From Alkanophaga liquidiphilum (GTDB taxonomy: Archaea; Halobacteriota; Syntropharchaeia; Alkanophagales; B39-G2), in contig JAPHEF010000007.1 of the NCBI GenBank assembly GCA_029259535.1, forward strand, positions 1 to 48,981: DNA of 48,981 nucleotides, written 5' to 3'. Within the stretch, counting starts at the first letter, position 1; every line of letters starts with the position of its first letter. This document shows positions 14,712 to 23,756 of the stretch, one piece after another. The notes under the pieces were generated by a model that was not told the DNA's origin, searched no databases, and was given only the letters and a program-made list of their open reading frames with translations. The position numbers and the translations under genes are program-made.

Positions 14712-15851
14712 ATGAGCAAGATTGTCGAGGTCGTAAGCGGGGGGCTTTGCACGGCGTGCGGTGGCTGCGTGGGTGTTTGCCCCTACATCAAAAGCATCGA
14801 AGACAGAGTTGCGGTCATCGAGGACTGCGGCGTCGAGGGCGAGGGGCGCTGCTACTACTTCTGCCCCCGAACGTTTTTCGACGTTGACGAGATGAATGGG
14901 TTCGTTTTCGGAGGGCGACGCTCTGAGGAGGACGTGGTTCTTGGACGACACATTTCGGTGCTTGCGGCGAGGGCTAAGAGCGTAGCTATGAGAAAAAACG
15001 CTCAATACGGTGGTGTCGTCTCGACAATAATCTCGCACGCCCTTGAAACCGGCGAGATAGAAGCAGCGGTGCTGACAAGCGGCGGTGGGAGCTGTGGAAG
15101 CTATGACGGGGGCGGCGGTGAGCTGCTGCCCACGCCAGTTATTGCAAGGAGCAAAGGGGATGTGCTCTCGTGTGCGAAAACGAAGTATTTCATGGGGGCA
15201 TCGCTTTCCGCCCTTAATAAGGCGTTAAAGGAAGGTTTTGAGAGCGTAGGTGTCGTGGGGACGCCGTGTCAAATCCAAGCTTTGAGGAAGATGCAAGCTT
15301 ACGGCGACGCCGTGCAGAGCGGCGGCATTTACGAGAAAATTGACGCCTCTAAGAGCGTTAAGCTCGTCGTCGGGCTGTTTTGCATGTGGGCGCTTTCATA
15401 CGATTTTCTTTGGTATTTGAGGAAACATGTTGAGCTGTCGGCAGTGAGGAAGCTTGATATACCCGTTGGTGGTTTCCTCGTCTTCGGCGAGGATTTCAGG
15501 AAAGAACTACCGCTGGAGGAGGTCAGGAGATACGTGAGGCACGCCTGCGACGTTTGCTACGATATGACGTCGGAGTTCGCGGATATCTCGGTCGGAGCGC
15601 TCGAGGGCGTGCCTGACTGGAACACTGTAATTCTAAGGACGAAGCTCGGTGAGCGGATTTTCAGAGAGGCGGAGAAGGCGGGCGTTTTAGAGGTTAAAGA
15701 GCTGGAGGTGGAGCGATTAGAGCATTTGCGGTGGGCGTCGCTGCGAAAGAAGGCGAAAGCGTGGCGACGGATGCATGAGTTTAAAGTTGAATTTTTGAAG
15801 ATAAGCGAGCTTGAGAGGGGAACTGTTGAGGGATTTCCGTTGGAGGAGTGA
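14712..15851 (+). CDS. Coenzyme F420 hydrogenase/dehydrogenase beta-subunit family protein (FrhB-like)
   Basis: 379 residues. An N-terminal [4Fe-4S] motif CTACGGCVGVCP is followed by the FrhB/FdhB N and C domains, with KTKYFMGASLS, VGVVGTPCQIQAL and the later CDVCYDMTSEFADISVG, which carry further cluster or FAD-contact cysteines. These proteins move electrons between F420 and ferredoxin-like iron-sulfur partners. The next gene, iorA, starts six bases after its stop, so they are one transcription unit. Other FrhB partners (hydrogenase, formate dehydrogenase) are absent. The pairing suggests an F420-linked 2-oxoacid oxidoreductase, which is an inference. Confidence 0.88.
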   Translation: MSKIVEVVSGGLCTACGGCVGVCPYIKSIEDRVAVIEDCGVEGEGRCYYFCPRTFFDVDEMNGFVFGGRRSEEDVVLGRHISVLAARAKSVAMRKNAQYGGVVSTIISHALETGEIEAAVLTSGGGSCGSYDGGGGELLPTPVIARSKGDVLSCAKTKYFMGASLSALNKALKEGFESVGVVGTPCQIQALRKMQAYGDAVQSGGIYEKIDASKSVKLVVGLFCMWALSYDFLWYLRKHVELSAVRKLDIPVGGFLVFGEDFRKELPLEEVRRYVRHACDVCYDMTSEFADISVGALEGVPDWNTVILRTKLGERIFREAEKAGVLEVKELEVERLEHLRWASLRKKAKAWRRMHEFKVEFLKISELERGTVEGFPLEE

Positions 15852-15856
15852 GTGTG

Positions 15857-17764
15857 ATGTCAATCACGCTGGACGCGCCCGGACGGGAAGTGCTGCTGAT
15901 GGGGAACGAGGCGATAGCGAGAGGTGCCATCGAGGCAGGCGTGGCGTTCTGCTCCGCATACCCGGGAACGCCGTCGTCCGAGATTTTGGGTGTTCTTGCG
16001 GAGGCGGCGCCGAAGCTCGGCTTCTACGCAGAATGGTCAACGAATGAGATCGTAGCGATGGAAGCAGCAGCCGCCGCTGCGTTCTCGGGACTGCGGGCGA
16101 TGTGCTCGATGAAATCACAGGGCTTGAGCGTTTGTGCGGACTTTCTGACGACGCTGAACCTCTCCGGGACGAAAGGCGGACTGGTCATCGTGGTCTGCGA
16201 CGACCCTGCGGCGCTTTCGAGCGTGAACGAGATAGACACGAGGAGCTACGCTGAGATTGCGGACCTGCCGCTGTTTGAGCCTGCGACCGTCCAAGAGGCG
16301 AAGGACATGACGAAGTTCGCATTTGAACTCTCGGAAGAGCTTTGCGAGCCGTGCATCGTGCGCAGCGTCACCAGAATCTCGCACGGTCGTGGCAACGTGA
16401 GGCTCGGCGAGATAAGCAAGGAGCGACGGGCGGCGGAGCTCTCAGAACGTTTCATCACGGGACTTGCGACGAGCGCCGTGGAACGGCACGCTGGACTGCA
16501 TGCGAAGCTGAGAGCGGCGGCTGAAAAGTTCGAAAGCTCGCCGTTTAACTTTTATTACGGTGATCCCAACGCCGCATTTCTGATAATAACGTCGGGAGCA
16601 GGCTGGCTTTACTCGAAGGAAGCTTTTCAGATTTTAGGACTGGACGAGGGCTTTGGCATTCTGAAGCTGGGGACGACGCATCCTTTGCCAAGAAGGCTCG
16701 TGGCGTCGCATTTAAAGCATGCTGTTGAAATCCTGGTGATCGAGGAGACCGACCCGTTCATAGAGCGTAAAGTGAAGGCGCTCGCCGTTGACCTCCGCCT
16801 CGATATCTGCGTTTACGGCAGGGAATTAGGAAGCGAGCGTGCTTTTGCGGACGCCGTCGGCGAAATGAGCGTCGACGCCGTCATTGAGGCGTTGCAGCAG
16901 GTGAAAAAGCTAAGTGTAGCGGGTCTTCGGAACGCCGAGTATGAGAAAGAGGCAGAAGAGGCATTAAAGATTCTACCTAAGCGTGAGATAGCGTTCTGCC
17001 CGGGCTGCCCGCATCGTGCATCGCTCTTTGCGATAAAGACTGCGATAAAGCTCGACGGGCGGGACGTTCCAGTCTGCGGCGATATCGGCTGCTACACGCT
17101 TGGGATGTTTCGAACGGGCTTTTATCTTTCAAAAACGTCGCACTGCATGGGCGCCGCCATCGGACTCTCCTCAGGCTTTAGGAGTTTAAAGAAGCCAGTG
17201 ATTGCGCTCGCTGGCGACTCCACGTTCTTCCACGCCTGCGTCCCGGGGCTGATAAACGCCAAATACAACAACGCAAACGTGCTTTACATCCTCCTCGACA
17301 ACGGGGCGACGGCGATGACAGGCTTCCAACCGCACCCCGGCGTCGGCACGAACGCCATGGGCGAGCCGGCGCCCACCGTGCGTCTTGAGGAGGTTTGTAA
17401 GGGCATAGGCGTGCCGGTGCGTATCTGCGACCCATTTGACGTGGACGACGCCGTGAGGGCGGTTTACGAGCTGCTGCAACAGCAAGGTGGCACCCGAGTT
17501 CTCATCTTCAGGCACACTTGCGGAATCATTGAGACTAAACAGCGTGGCAAGAGGAAAGCTTACGTCGTCGAGGAAAAATGCATAGGAGAGGACTGCGGCT
17601 GCAACCGCTTTTGTTCCCGCGTGTTTAACTGTCCAGGCATCGTCTGGGACAAGGAGAAAGGGAAAGCGAGAATTGATGAAGTGGTGTGCACCGGCTGCGG
17701 CGTCTGCGCAAAGTTGTGCCCCGCCGGCGCAATAATCGTTGAGGAGGAGAGCTACACGGGTTAA
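15857..17764 (+). CDS. iorA: Indolepyruvate:ferredoxin oxidoreductase alpha subunit
   Basis: About 635 residues. The order is a pyrimidine-binding domain (LLMGNEAIARGAIEAG, AYPGTPSSEI), a middle domain, the thiamine-diphosphate domain (FCPGCPHRA, GDIGCYTLG, AGDSTFFHACVPGL), and a C-terminal ferredoxin domain with CIGEDCGCNRFC and CTGCGVCAKLCPAG clusters. It decarboxylates aryl pyruvates, giving aryl-acetyl-CoA and reduced ferredoxin, for aromatic amino acid use or synthesis. ATG 15857 is chosen because GGAGG lies ten bases upstream; a GTG at 15848 is too close to it. The usual beta subunit iorB does not follow; the FrhB-like gene precedes instead. Confidence 0.93.
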   Translation: MSITLDAPGREVLLMGNEAIARGAIEAGVAFCSAYPGTPSSEILGVLAEAAPKLGFYAEWSTNEIVAMEAAAAAAFSGLRAMCSMKSQGLSVCADFLTTLNLSGTKGGLVIVVCDDPAALSSVNEIDTRSYAEIADLPLFEPATVQEAKDMTKFAFELSEELCEPCIVRSVTRISHGRGNVRLGEISKERRAAELSERFITGLATSAVERHAGLHAKLRAAAEKFESSPFNFYYGDPNAAFLIITSGAGWLYSKEAFQILGLDEGFGILKLGTTHPLPRRLVASHLKHAVEILVIEETDPFIERKVKALAVDLRLDICVYGRELGSERAFADAVGEMSVDAVIEALQQVKKLSVAGLRNAEYEKEAEEALKILPKREIAFCPGCPHRASLFAIKTAIKLDGRDVPVCGDIGCYTLGMFRTGFYLSKTSHCMGAAIGLSSGFRSLKKPVIALAGDSTFFHACVPGLINAKYNNANVLYILLDNGATAMTGFQPHPGVGTNAMGEPAPTVRLEEVCKGIGVPVRICDPFDVDDAVRAVYELLQQQGGTRVLIFRHTCGIIETKQRGKRKAYVVEEKCIGEDCGCNRFCSRVFNCPGIVWDKEKGKARIDEVVCTGCGVCAKLCPAGAIIVEEESYTG

Positions 17765-17901
17765 ACCGGGAATCACGGCGTTCGCCACTTAATGAGCGGA
17801 AATCTTCAGAAAACGTTCCGAGCGTATCTGAAGCTCAGCTTTGTCGGCGAAATACGGCACAACACGAAGTTTATTATACGCTTGGTGGGTGTTCCACGAG
17901 G

Positions 17902-18639
17902 CTAATAAATTCGCTCAAGGTGGGATAAAGCCCTCGAAATCTCTCCAGGGCTTCTGAGCACATGCACGCCCATTGTAACGAGCGTTAAAACGTTTTTTGC
18001 ATCCACTTTTCTGACTCGGATTTCAACGTCCTCTCCACCACGAATGGCGCCATGCGGGCATGCTGAGACGCATCGTCCGCAGCCGTCGCACCTCAACAAA
18101 TCTATTTGTTCTGAAATCGCGTTTTGCGGGCAAACCTCTCTCGGCGAACAGTGCTCGCATTTCCACGCTTGACAAACTTCCCTGTTAACGATGTAAGGCA
18201 TTTTCGAGCGGAGCACGCCCGTGCCGTCTTTAGAGCCGAAGATGAAGTCTGTCGGCACAACGAAGACGGGAATGCCGCCCTTCATCGCAAGCGAGACGGC
18301 GTTCGTAACAAGAGAGTCGGCGATGCCGCTCGCTATTTTCGCAACGGTGTTCGCCGTCGCGGGAGAAACGACGAGCGCTGCATACTTCCGCAGGAGAAAC
18401 CTGCCTGCCTTTGGAAACGACGCTCCCTGCTCACTTTCGAGGAATATTTCTTCGAGGTAACCACCGCTCGAAATCCTTTTGAGCTGTGGGGAGAGTCCAT
18501 ACATTTTTAAAACCTCTTCGGCTGCCTTTGAGACGAGTGTCGTGATTTTAACGCCTTGCTCCCTCAGGTGTTTAAAAGCCTCGACGCTTTCCTTAAGGAA
18601 ATGTCCTGCCCCGGTCACGCACCACGCAACGTTCATCAA
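17902..18639 (-). CDS. dmrX: Archaeoflavoprotein, MJ0208/DmrX family (dihydromethanopterin reductase, acceptor type)
   Basis: 245 residues. The N-terminal flavoprotein domain (WCVTGAGHFL, LVVSPATANTVAKIASGIADSLVTNAVS) binds FMN as in the DmrB/phosphopantothenoylcysteine-decarboxylase fold. The C-terminal part carries two [4Fe-4S] motifs, CEHCSPREVCP and CDGCGRCVSACPHG. The Methanosarcina homologue is proposed to reduce dihydromethanopterin in the final step of tetrahydromethanopterin synthesis using a ferredoxin-type donor. It is translated after tyw3 with a four-base overlap. The match to mch at 36.6 kb is functional: that enzyme uses the cofactor. Confidence 0.82.
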   Translation of the reverse strand: MMNVAWCVTGAGHFLKESVEAFKHLREQGVKITTLVSKAAEEVLKMYGLSPQLKRISSGGYLEEIFLESEQGASFPKAGRFLLRKYAALVVSPATANTVAKIASGIADSLVTNAVSLAMKGGIPVFVVPTDFIFGSKDGTGVLRSKMPYIVNREVCQAWKCEHCSPREVCPQNAISEQIDLLRCDGCGRCVSACPHGAIRGGEDVEIRVRKVDAKNVLTLVTMGVHVLRSPGEISRALSHLERIY

Positions 18640-19211
18640 AGCTTCTTAAGCATTACTAACAATTTTTCAAGTTTCCTCTTCCCCCGCCGCAGCACGAAGT
18701 TCGCACGCCCAAGCACGAAACGCAAAAAGTGCTCGTCGCAAAGGACTTCGCCGCCTACGCCAAGCGGCACGTCCATACGCTCCGTGCTTAGAATCTCAAC
18801 AACCGTCTTATCGGCGGAGACGGATTTTATGCTGCTGTATTTGAAGCCTGCAGCGGCTGCTGCTTTTAAAATCCGCTCCGCGCTGCTTAAATCTCTGGCA
18901 GTTACGTGTATTATCGGTGGCTGCGCCAGTAGCCAAAGCTCTCCACGGTCCCTACCGCCAGCAACCCAAAATTTCAAAGCGTTTTGCAGCTCTTCAAAGC
19001 TGACGGGGCGATGCCACTTCGCAACGAACCTCGCCTCTTTTTTCGCTCCCGCCTCAGGCAAGCTTATCAAAACTATTCTGCCGGAGCAGCTGCTTGTCGT
19101 GTAATACTCCGCCCGCCTGTTAATCTCAGCGAGTATTTCTGTGATGTCCTCATCAACGACGCAGCCCGCCGCCAGCCTTTCCAAAGCTTTGCGTCTCGCA
19201 TGCTCAAACAC
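18636..19211 (-). CDS. taw3: tRNA wybutosine-synthesis protein TYW3
   Basis: 191 residues from a GTG at 19211. The frame is open much further upstream, but that part is the antisense of hisA and is discarded. The family start (F..R+..AL..L) appears directly after the GTG. The strongest signature is YYTTSSCSGRIVL, followed by KWHRPVSFEEL and GGRDRGELWLLAQPPIIHV. TYW3 methylates the wyosine intermediate at G37 of tRNA-Phe using SAM. No ribosome-binding site is seen, so the message is probably leaderless. Its end overlaps dmrX by four bases, and its start is 28 bases from the hisA start on the other strand. Confidence 0.88.
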   Translation of the reverse strand: MFEHARRKALERLAAGCVVDEDITEILAEINRRAEYYTTSSCSGRIVLISLPEAGAKKEARFVAKWHRPVSFEELQNALKFWVAGGRDRGELWLLAQPPIIHVTARDLSSAERILKAAAAAGFKYSSIKSVSADKTVVEILSTERMDVPLGVGGEVLCDEHFLRFVLGRANFVLRRGKRKLEKLLVMLKKL

Positions 19212-19239
19212 ATTAATAATAAGGCAGTAACTAAGGTTG

Positions 19240-19992
19240 ATGCCAACGGGCGGCGGCAGGCGGTTTGAGGTGATACCTGCAGTTGATATTAAAGGTGGGC
19301 GGTGCGTGCGGCTGCGGCATGGTTGCGAGGATGCTGTGATTTTCAAGAGCGACGACCCAGTGGCGGCGGCGAGGCGTTGGCTGGAAGCCGGCGCAGGACG
19401 GCTGCATGTCGTGGACCTTGACGGCGCCTTCCAGCACGGTAGGAACATTCCGATAATCCGGGAAATTGTAGAACTCGCCGCCACGTATTCAGCGAGGGTG
19501 CAGGTGGGCGGGGGCATCCGCAGCCGTGACGATGTTGCTTCTCTCTTGGGGATGGGAGTTGACAGAGTCATATTGGGAACCATAGCTATGAAGGACAGAG
19601 TTTTTTTGAAAAAGCTTGTTGGCGAATTTTCTGACGGAATCATGGTGGCGTTGGACGCTCTCGGCGGCGAGGTCGTCATCAGCGGTTGGAAGGAACGCAC
19701 CGGACTCCGAGCAAGCGTCGTCGCCCGCGAGTTCGAAGCCTTAGGCGTTAAGAGCCTGCTGTTTACGAGCGTCGAAGCTGACGGCACACTTTCGGGTGTG
19801 AACGCCGCCGCTATCAAAGAAGTGGTGGACGCCGTTGATATTCCCGTGGTAGCGGCAGGCGGCGTTTCGAGCCTTGATGACATCCGCAAGGTGAAAGAGA
19901 CGGGCGCGAGCGGTGTCGTCATCGGCAGTGCGCTCTACATAGGGAAAATAAAACTTAAGGACGCACTGAGAGTATGCAGCTTGACCGATTAA
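19240..19992 (+). CDS. hisA: ProFAR isomerase
   Basis: Phosphoribosylformimino-5-aminoimidazole carboxamide ribotide isomerase of histidine synthesis, a TIM barrel of about 240-250 residues. The catalytic aspartates are in VIPAVDIKGG and VALDALGG. Phosphate-binding loops VQVGGGIRS and VAAGGVSS occur in the two halves. The start is uncertain: TTG 19237, ATG 19240 or GTG 19270. The last gives the family-typical N-terminus beginning with IPAVDIKGG and would leave room for a promoter between it and the divergent tyw3. Confidence 0.94.
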   Translation: MPTGGGRRFEVIPAVDIKGGRCVRLRHGCEDAVIFKSDDPVAAARRWLEAGAGRLHVVDLDGAFQHGRNIPIIREIVELAATYSARVQVGGGIRSRDDVASLLGMGVDRVILGTIAMKDRVFLKKLVGEFSDGIMVALDALGGEVVISGWKERTGLRASVVAREFEALGVKSLLFTSVEADGTLSGVNAAAIKEVVDAVDIPVVAAGGVSSLDDIRKVKETGASGVVIGSALYIGKIKLKDALRVCSLTD

Positions 19993-19999
19993 TTTGTGG

Positions 20000-20119
20000 G
20001 CGGGGGTTGCCGAGTCTGGAAAAGGCGCAGGGCTTAGGTGTCCGCATGCGGTCGTCCTTGCTACGGGCGAAGAGACCCTGTCCCGTAGGGGTCCGAGGGT
20101 TCAAATCCCTCCCCCCGCA
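20000..20119 (+). tRNA. tRNA-Leu (UAG) with a 36-base intron
   Basis: Class II tRNA. Acceptor GCGGGGG/CCCCCGC, anticodon stem CAGGG/CCCTG, loop CT-TAG-G then the intron at 20039-20074 and A38, so the intron is at the canonical 37/38 site. Variable arm CCC-GTA-GGG, T-arm GAGGG-TTCAAAT-CCCTC, discriminator A, no encoded CCA. The last 19 bases are antisense to the end of the Lrp gene. Confidence 0.93.
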
Positions 20120-20589
20120 TTCAGCACTGCGAGCAGTGGCGCCTCAGGCTCGTGCTTCAGCGTCTCGTAAACCATGAACGTCTCAGTCCGCTCTACGGCG
20201 CCGAAGGCGTGCAAACTTTTTATGAACGCCGTAAGCTCCGCCTTGTCCCGAACGAGTAGCTCTACGAAGAAATCAAAGCGTCCGAAGAGGAGATGGAGCT
20301 GCGTCACGCACCGGCACCGCTTAAGGAACTCAGTAAGCTCCTCTCTGAGGACTTTGTCGGGCTTTGCAATTATCAAGACGTAAGCCTTGAACGAGAGCCC
20401 CAGCTTCTCGGCGTCAAGACGCATCGAAAACTTCTTTATCAGCCCCCCTTCTAAGAGCCGCCGTATCCTGTTAAGGACGGTTTGGCGGCTGAGCCCGCAC
20501 TGCCGCCCCAACTCCGAATACGACAACCGACCATCAGAGAGCAGCCCCTTCAATATGCATTTGTCATTCTCATCAAGCTCGATTCTCAT
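20101..20589 (-). CDS. Lrp/AsnC-family transcriptional regulator
   Basis: 162 residues from ATG 20589 (a TTG one codon earlier is also open). The N-terminal winged helix-turn-helix (DENDKCILKGLLSDGRLSYSELGRQCGLSRQTVLNRIRRL) is followed by a RAM/ACT-like domain (KAYVLIIAKPD, FGRFDFFVELLVRD). Such proteins sense amino acids or other small molecules. It is divergent from pckG with about 105 bases between, making pckG and itself the likely targets. The C-terminal residues and TGA are encoded by the antisense of the tRNA-Leu acceptor and T-arm, an unusual constraint on its last six codons. Confidence 0.9.
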   Translation of the reverse strand: MRIELDENDKCILKGLLSDGRLSYSELGRQCGLSRQTVLNRIRRLLEGGLIKKFSMRLDAEKLGLSFKAYVLIIAKPDKVLREELTEFLKRCRCVTQLHLLFGRFDFFVELLVRDKAELTAFIKSLHAFGAVERTETFMVYETLKHEPEAPLLAVLNAGGGI

Positions 20590-20695
20590 CAAATGTCAAA
20601 AAGGGAAGAGAAACATTTATAAGTTGCGTGGCTCATGTCAATTGGGTGGGAAGAACGTTGAGCCTCTGGTTAATTGAGCAGGGTGGGCTGGTAAG

Positions 20696-22573
20696 ATGGG
20701 AGCGTTAGAGTGGTTGAGGTCGAGGATTGAGAGGGGGGAGTGGCAGAAGCTGGCGCGGATTCCGAACAAGGAGGTGCATGAGTTCGTAGCGGCGAGCGTG
20801 AGGCTCTGCAACCCCGACGATGTTTTCATCTGCGGCGACACTCCCGACGAGGTTGCGCACATCAAGAACATGGCAATTGTTTCGGGCGAGGAGTCCGCCG
20901 CCCTCGCAACGCCCGGGCACACGTTCCATTTCGACGGCTACTTTGACCAAGGCAGGGACCGCCGAGTTACGAAGTTTCTCGTGCCGAAAGGCGACTCTTT
21001 CCCGCCGGAACTTAACCAAATAGACCGGGACGAGGGACTTGCCGAAATCTACGGGCTGCTCAAAGACTCCATGCGCGGGAAGACGATGATTGTTCGGTTT
21101 TTAACGCTAGGACCTCCGAACTCGCCCTTCACAATCCCGTGCATGGAATGCACGGATTCGTGGTATGTTGCGCACTCCGTGAGCCTGCTTTACCGGGAGG
21201 GCTACGAGCAGTTCCTAAAGCTGAAGGAGGGCGAGGAATTCTTCAAGACGCTGCACTCCGCCGGGCGGCTCGACGAGCGCAAAATCAGCGTGGACCACGA
21301 CAAGAAACGCATTTACATCGACTATGTAACGAACACGGTTTACAGCGTCAACACGCAATACGCCGGGAACTCCGTCGGTTTCAAGAAGCTGGCGCTGCGG
21401 CTCGCCATCCGGAAGGCGCATCGGGAGGGCTGGCTGGCTGAACACTTCGCAATCGTGGGCATCCACAGCGTTAAAGGAAATAGGAAGACATACATGGCGT
21501 TTGCGCTGCCGAGCGGCTGTGGGAAGACCTCGACGGTCATGCTGCCGGGCGAGAGCGTGCTGTCGGATGACATCTCCTACGTGCGGAACATTGACGGCGT
21601 TTGCCGAGCTGTGAACGTCGAGGCAGGTATCCTTGGCATCCTCCAGGGCATAAAATCAGAAAGCGACCCCCTACTCTACCGAGTGCTGACGAGTCCCAAC
21701 GAAATAATCTTGTCTAATGTCTTGGTCAAAGACGCCCGAGTATATTGGCTGGACATGGGGGAGGAGCTGCCGACTGAGGGCGTGAACTACACGGGGAAAT
21801 GGTGGAAAGGCAAAATCGGTCCGGACGGAAAAGAGGTCCCGCCGGCGCACAAGAACGCACGTTACACAATCTCGCTCAAGGCGTTGCCGAACTGCGACGA
21901 AGAGCTGGAGAACCCGATGGGCGTCGAGCTCGGCGGTATGGCATTCGGCGGCAGGGATTACAGGGCTTACGTGCCGGTGCAGGAAAGCTTCGACTGGACG
22001 CACGGCGTCGTCGTTTACGGCGCCGCCCTCGAAACCGAGACGACCTTCACGATAACGGAGGCGGAGGGGAAATACGAGATAAACGTGATGAGCATTCAGG
22101 ACTTCCTGTCCATACCGCTCAGGCAATACGTGAAGAACTACATCGAGTTCGGGAGGCGGCTCAAGAAGCGTCCGCTGGTCTTCGGCGTGAATTACTTCCT
22201 GAAGGACTTGGAGACTGGCGAGTTCCTCAACCACCCGAGGGACAAGCACGTGTGGGTGAAGTGGATGGAGCTTCGGATTCACGGCGACGTTGACGCCCTC
22301 AAAGCCCCGACGGGTCGCATACCGTGCTACGAAGATTTGGAAGAGCTCTTCGAGCAGGTTTTAGGCAAGAAATACCCGAAGGACGCTTGGGTCAAGCAGT
22401 TCACAATCAGAGTTGAGGAAAACTTGAAGAAAGTAGAGCGGGTGGAGGCGTTCTGGAAGAAGGTCTCAGACGCCCCTGAAGAGGTGTTCGAGGTGCTCGA
22501 AGCCCAGCGGAAGCGGCTGCTCGACGCCGAAAGAAAATTCGGAAAATACGTCTCGCCGGAGGCTTTTGCGTGA
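20696..22573 (+). CDS. pckG: Phosphoenolpyruvate carboxykinase (GTP)
   Basis: 625 residues, the size of the GTP-dependent class. It interconverts oxaloacetate and phosphoenolpyruvate. The kinase P-loop is ALPSGCGKTSTVM near residue 275, then VLSDDISYVRN (metal aspartates), and the later GGRDYRAYVPVQESFDWTHGV segment of the active site. ETTFTITEAEGK also fits the family. A TATA-like CATTTATAAG at 20610-20619 is shared with, or adjacent to, the promoter of the divergent Lrp gene. GGTGG-type sequence precedes ATG 20696. It would feed gluconeogenesis together with enolase at 27.5 kb. Confidence 0.94.
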   Translation: MGALEWLRSRIERGEWQKLARIPNKEVHEFVAASVRLCNPDDVFICGDTPDEVAHIKNMAIVSGEESAALATPGHTFHFDGYFDQGRDRRVTKFLVPKGDSFPPELNQIDRDEGLAEIYGLLKDSMRGKTMIVRFLTLGPPNSPFTIPCMECTDSWYVAHSVSLLYREGYEQFLKLKEGEEFFKTLHSAGRLDERKISVDHDKKRIYIDYVTNTVYSVNTQYAGNSVGFKKLALRLAIRKAHREGWLAEHFAIVGIHSVKGNRKTYMAFALPSGCGKTSTVMLPGESVLSDDISYVRNIDGVCRAVNVEAGILGILQGIKSESDPLLYRVLTSPNEIILSNVLVKDARVYWLDMGEELPTEGVNYTGKWWKGKIGPDGKEVPPAHKNARYTISLKALPNCDEELENPMGVELGGMAFGGRDYRAYVPVQESFDWTHGVVVYGAALETETTFTITEAEGKYEINVMSIQDFLSIPLRQYVKNYIEFGRRLKKRPLVFGVNYFLKDLETGEFLNHPRDKHVWVKWMELRIHGDVDALKAPTGRIPCYEDLEELFEQVLGKKYPKDAWVKQFTIRVEENLKKVERVEAFWKKVSDAPEEVFEVLEAQRKRLLDAERKFGKYVSPEAFA

Positions 22574-22615
22574 TTTTTGATTTTTGCAGCTCAGAGGGGG
22601 CGTCGCTCACGCATC

Positions 22616-23728
22616 TCACACACTTTCGACATTTTTCCCCTCCAGCTTAACCCCCTCGGCGCCGGCTTTCGTCGAGAATACCGAAGTTGCGCCAGCGGCG
22701 CGCATCACCGCTGCTATCCGGAACTTCGCAGCTTCATCTCCCTGCGGCGGGAGCGCAATCACGCAGCCAACGCCCCCAAAAGCCTCGCTGCTGCCGGCGC
22801 CCGTAACCTTAGCGCCGAGCGCTCCGTTTTCTTGCGCCGCTTTCGCTATGTTTGCAAGCCGTCGAGGAACCACACCCATTGCGTCCAGCAGCCCGTGGTT
22901 CACGTTCATGAGCTCACCGACACTCTTAAAATCGTTTTTTCGCAGAGCCTTTACAGCCTCTTCGGATATTTCCCCCACAACTTCGAAAATCTTGTCAAAG
23001 ACTTTGAATTCCTCCTTACGTCTGCGAACGCCCTCTACAAGCTCTTTGGTCTTAAAGCTCAAATTTCCGGCTACGCCATGCGGCACGCAACTCACGCAGC
23101 CGATAAGCAGCTCGAAGGGTTTAAGGCTGAGTTTTTCCACGTTTCCGTTTCTGATGACGACGAAGCCGCCGAACGTCGAAATAGCGGTGTCGGTGGGTGA
23201 CGCTGCGCCCTGCACCCGCTTTTCAACCTCATGGGCGAGCGCCCGCAGTTCATCGAGCGAAATCTCAAGGCAGCTGCACGAGAACAATGCTGCAAGCACC
23301 GCAACACAAACAGCGGCTGAGGAGCCCAAACCGGCAGAAGGTAGAATTTCGGAAAATATCTCAAGTTCTACGCCGTTACAATGAGCGTTACAATGCTCCC
23401 TAAAGATAGAAACGCATTCCTCAACGTATTTTAACCCTTCTCGTCCCTGCGCCTCGCTTGCGTAACTGTCGTCTTTGATGAGAACTTTCATACCGAAACT
23501 CGGGACGTCACGAGCGTTAATTAAGTAACCCGGCTCGCCCCTTGGTGTTGCGACGGCAAACGCTCTTTTCTCAATGGCGGTCGCCAGCGCTGTCTCCCCG
23601 TAAACAACAGCATGCTCGCCGAATAGTATCGTTTTTGCGGGCGCCGACGCCCTCACACTCCTCCTCGCACCGCCCCTCACACTCTTCGCACCGCCCTTCA
23701 TACCTCTCGCCACGCCGCCGCTCATCAC
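22616..23728 (-). CDS. mvk: Mevalonate kinase with an altered third GHMP motif
   Basis: 370 residues of the GHMP kinase family, making phosphomevalonate for archaeal isoprenoid lipids. N-terminal SAPAKTILFGEHAVVYG is the mevalonate-kinase start, and ILPSAGLGSSAAVCVA is the ATP loop with the GLGSS core. The C-terminal motif, normally a short K-x-TGAG-GGG-CVIAL loop, reads KVTGAGSSEAFGGVGCVIAL here, an insertion of about seven residues in a loop that lines the active site. The ~27-residue Gly/Arg-rich N-terminal extension is probably partly untranslated; ATG 23701 is an alternative start. It is divergent from nreA with 28 bases between starts as annotated. Confidence 0.9.
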   Translation of the reverse strand: MMSGGVARGMKGGAKSVRGGARRSVRASAPAKTILFGEHAVVYGETALATAIEKRAFAVATPRGEPGYLINARDVPSFGMKVLIKDDSYASEAQGREGLKYVEECVSIFREHCNAHCNGVELEIFSEILPSAGLGSSAAVCVAVLAALFSCSCLEISLDELRALAHEVEKRVQGAASPTDTAISTFGGFVVIRNGNVEKLSLKPFELLIGCVSCVPHGVAGNLSFKTKELVEGVRRRKEEFKVFDKIFEVVGEISEEAVKALRKNDFKSVGELMNVNHGLLDAMGVVPRRLANIAKAAQENGALGAKVTGAGSSEAFGGVGCVIALPPQGDEAAKFRIAAVMRAAGATSVFSTKAGAEGVKLEGKNVESV

Positions 23729-23756
23729 TTTTTATTAGCTGTGGAAACTTAGTTAA

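Noticed and set aside
18636..19922. A 428-codon minus-strand frame spanning tyw3 and running antisense through hisA
   Set aside because: Only the last 191 codons match TYW3; the first part is the reverse of hisA codons with Ser/Thr/Pro-rich shadow composition.
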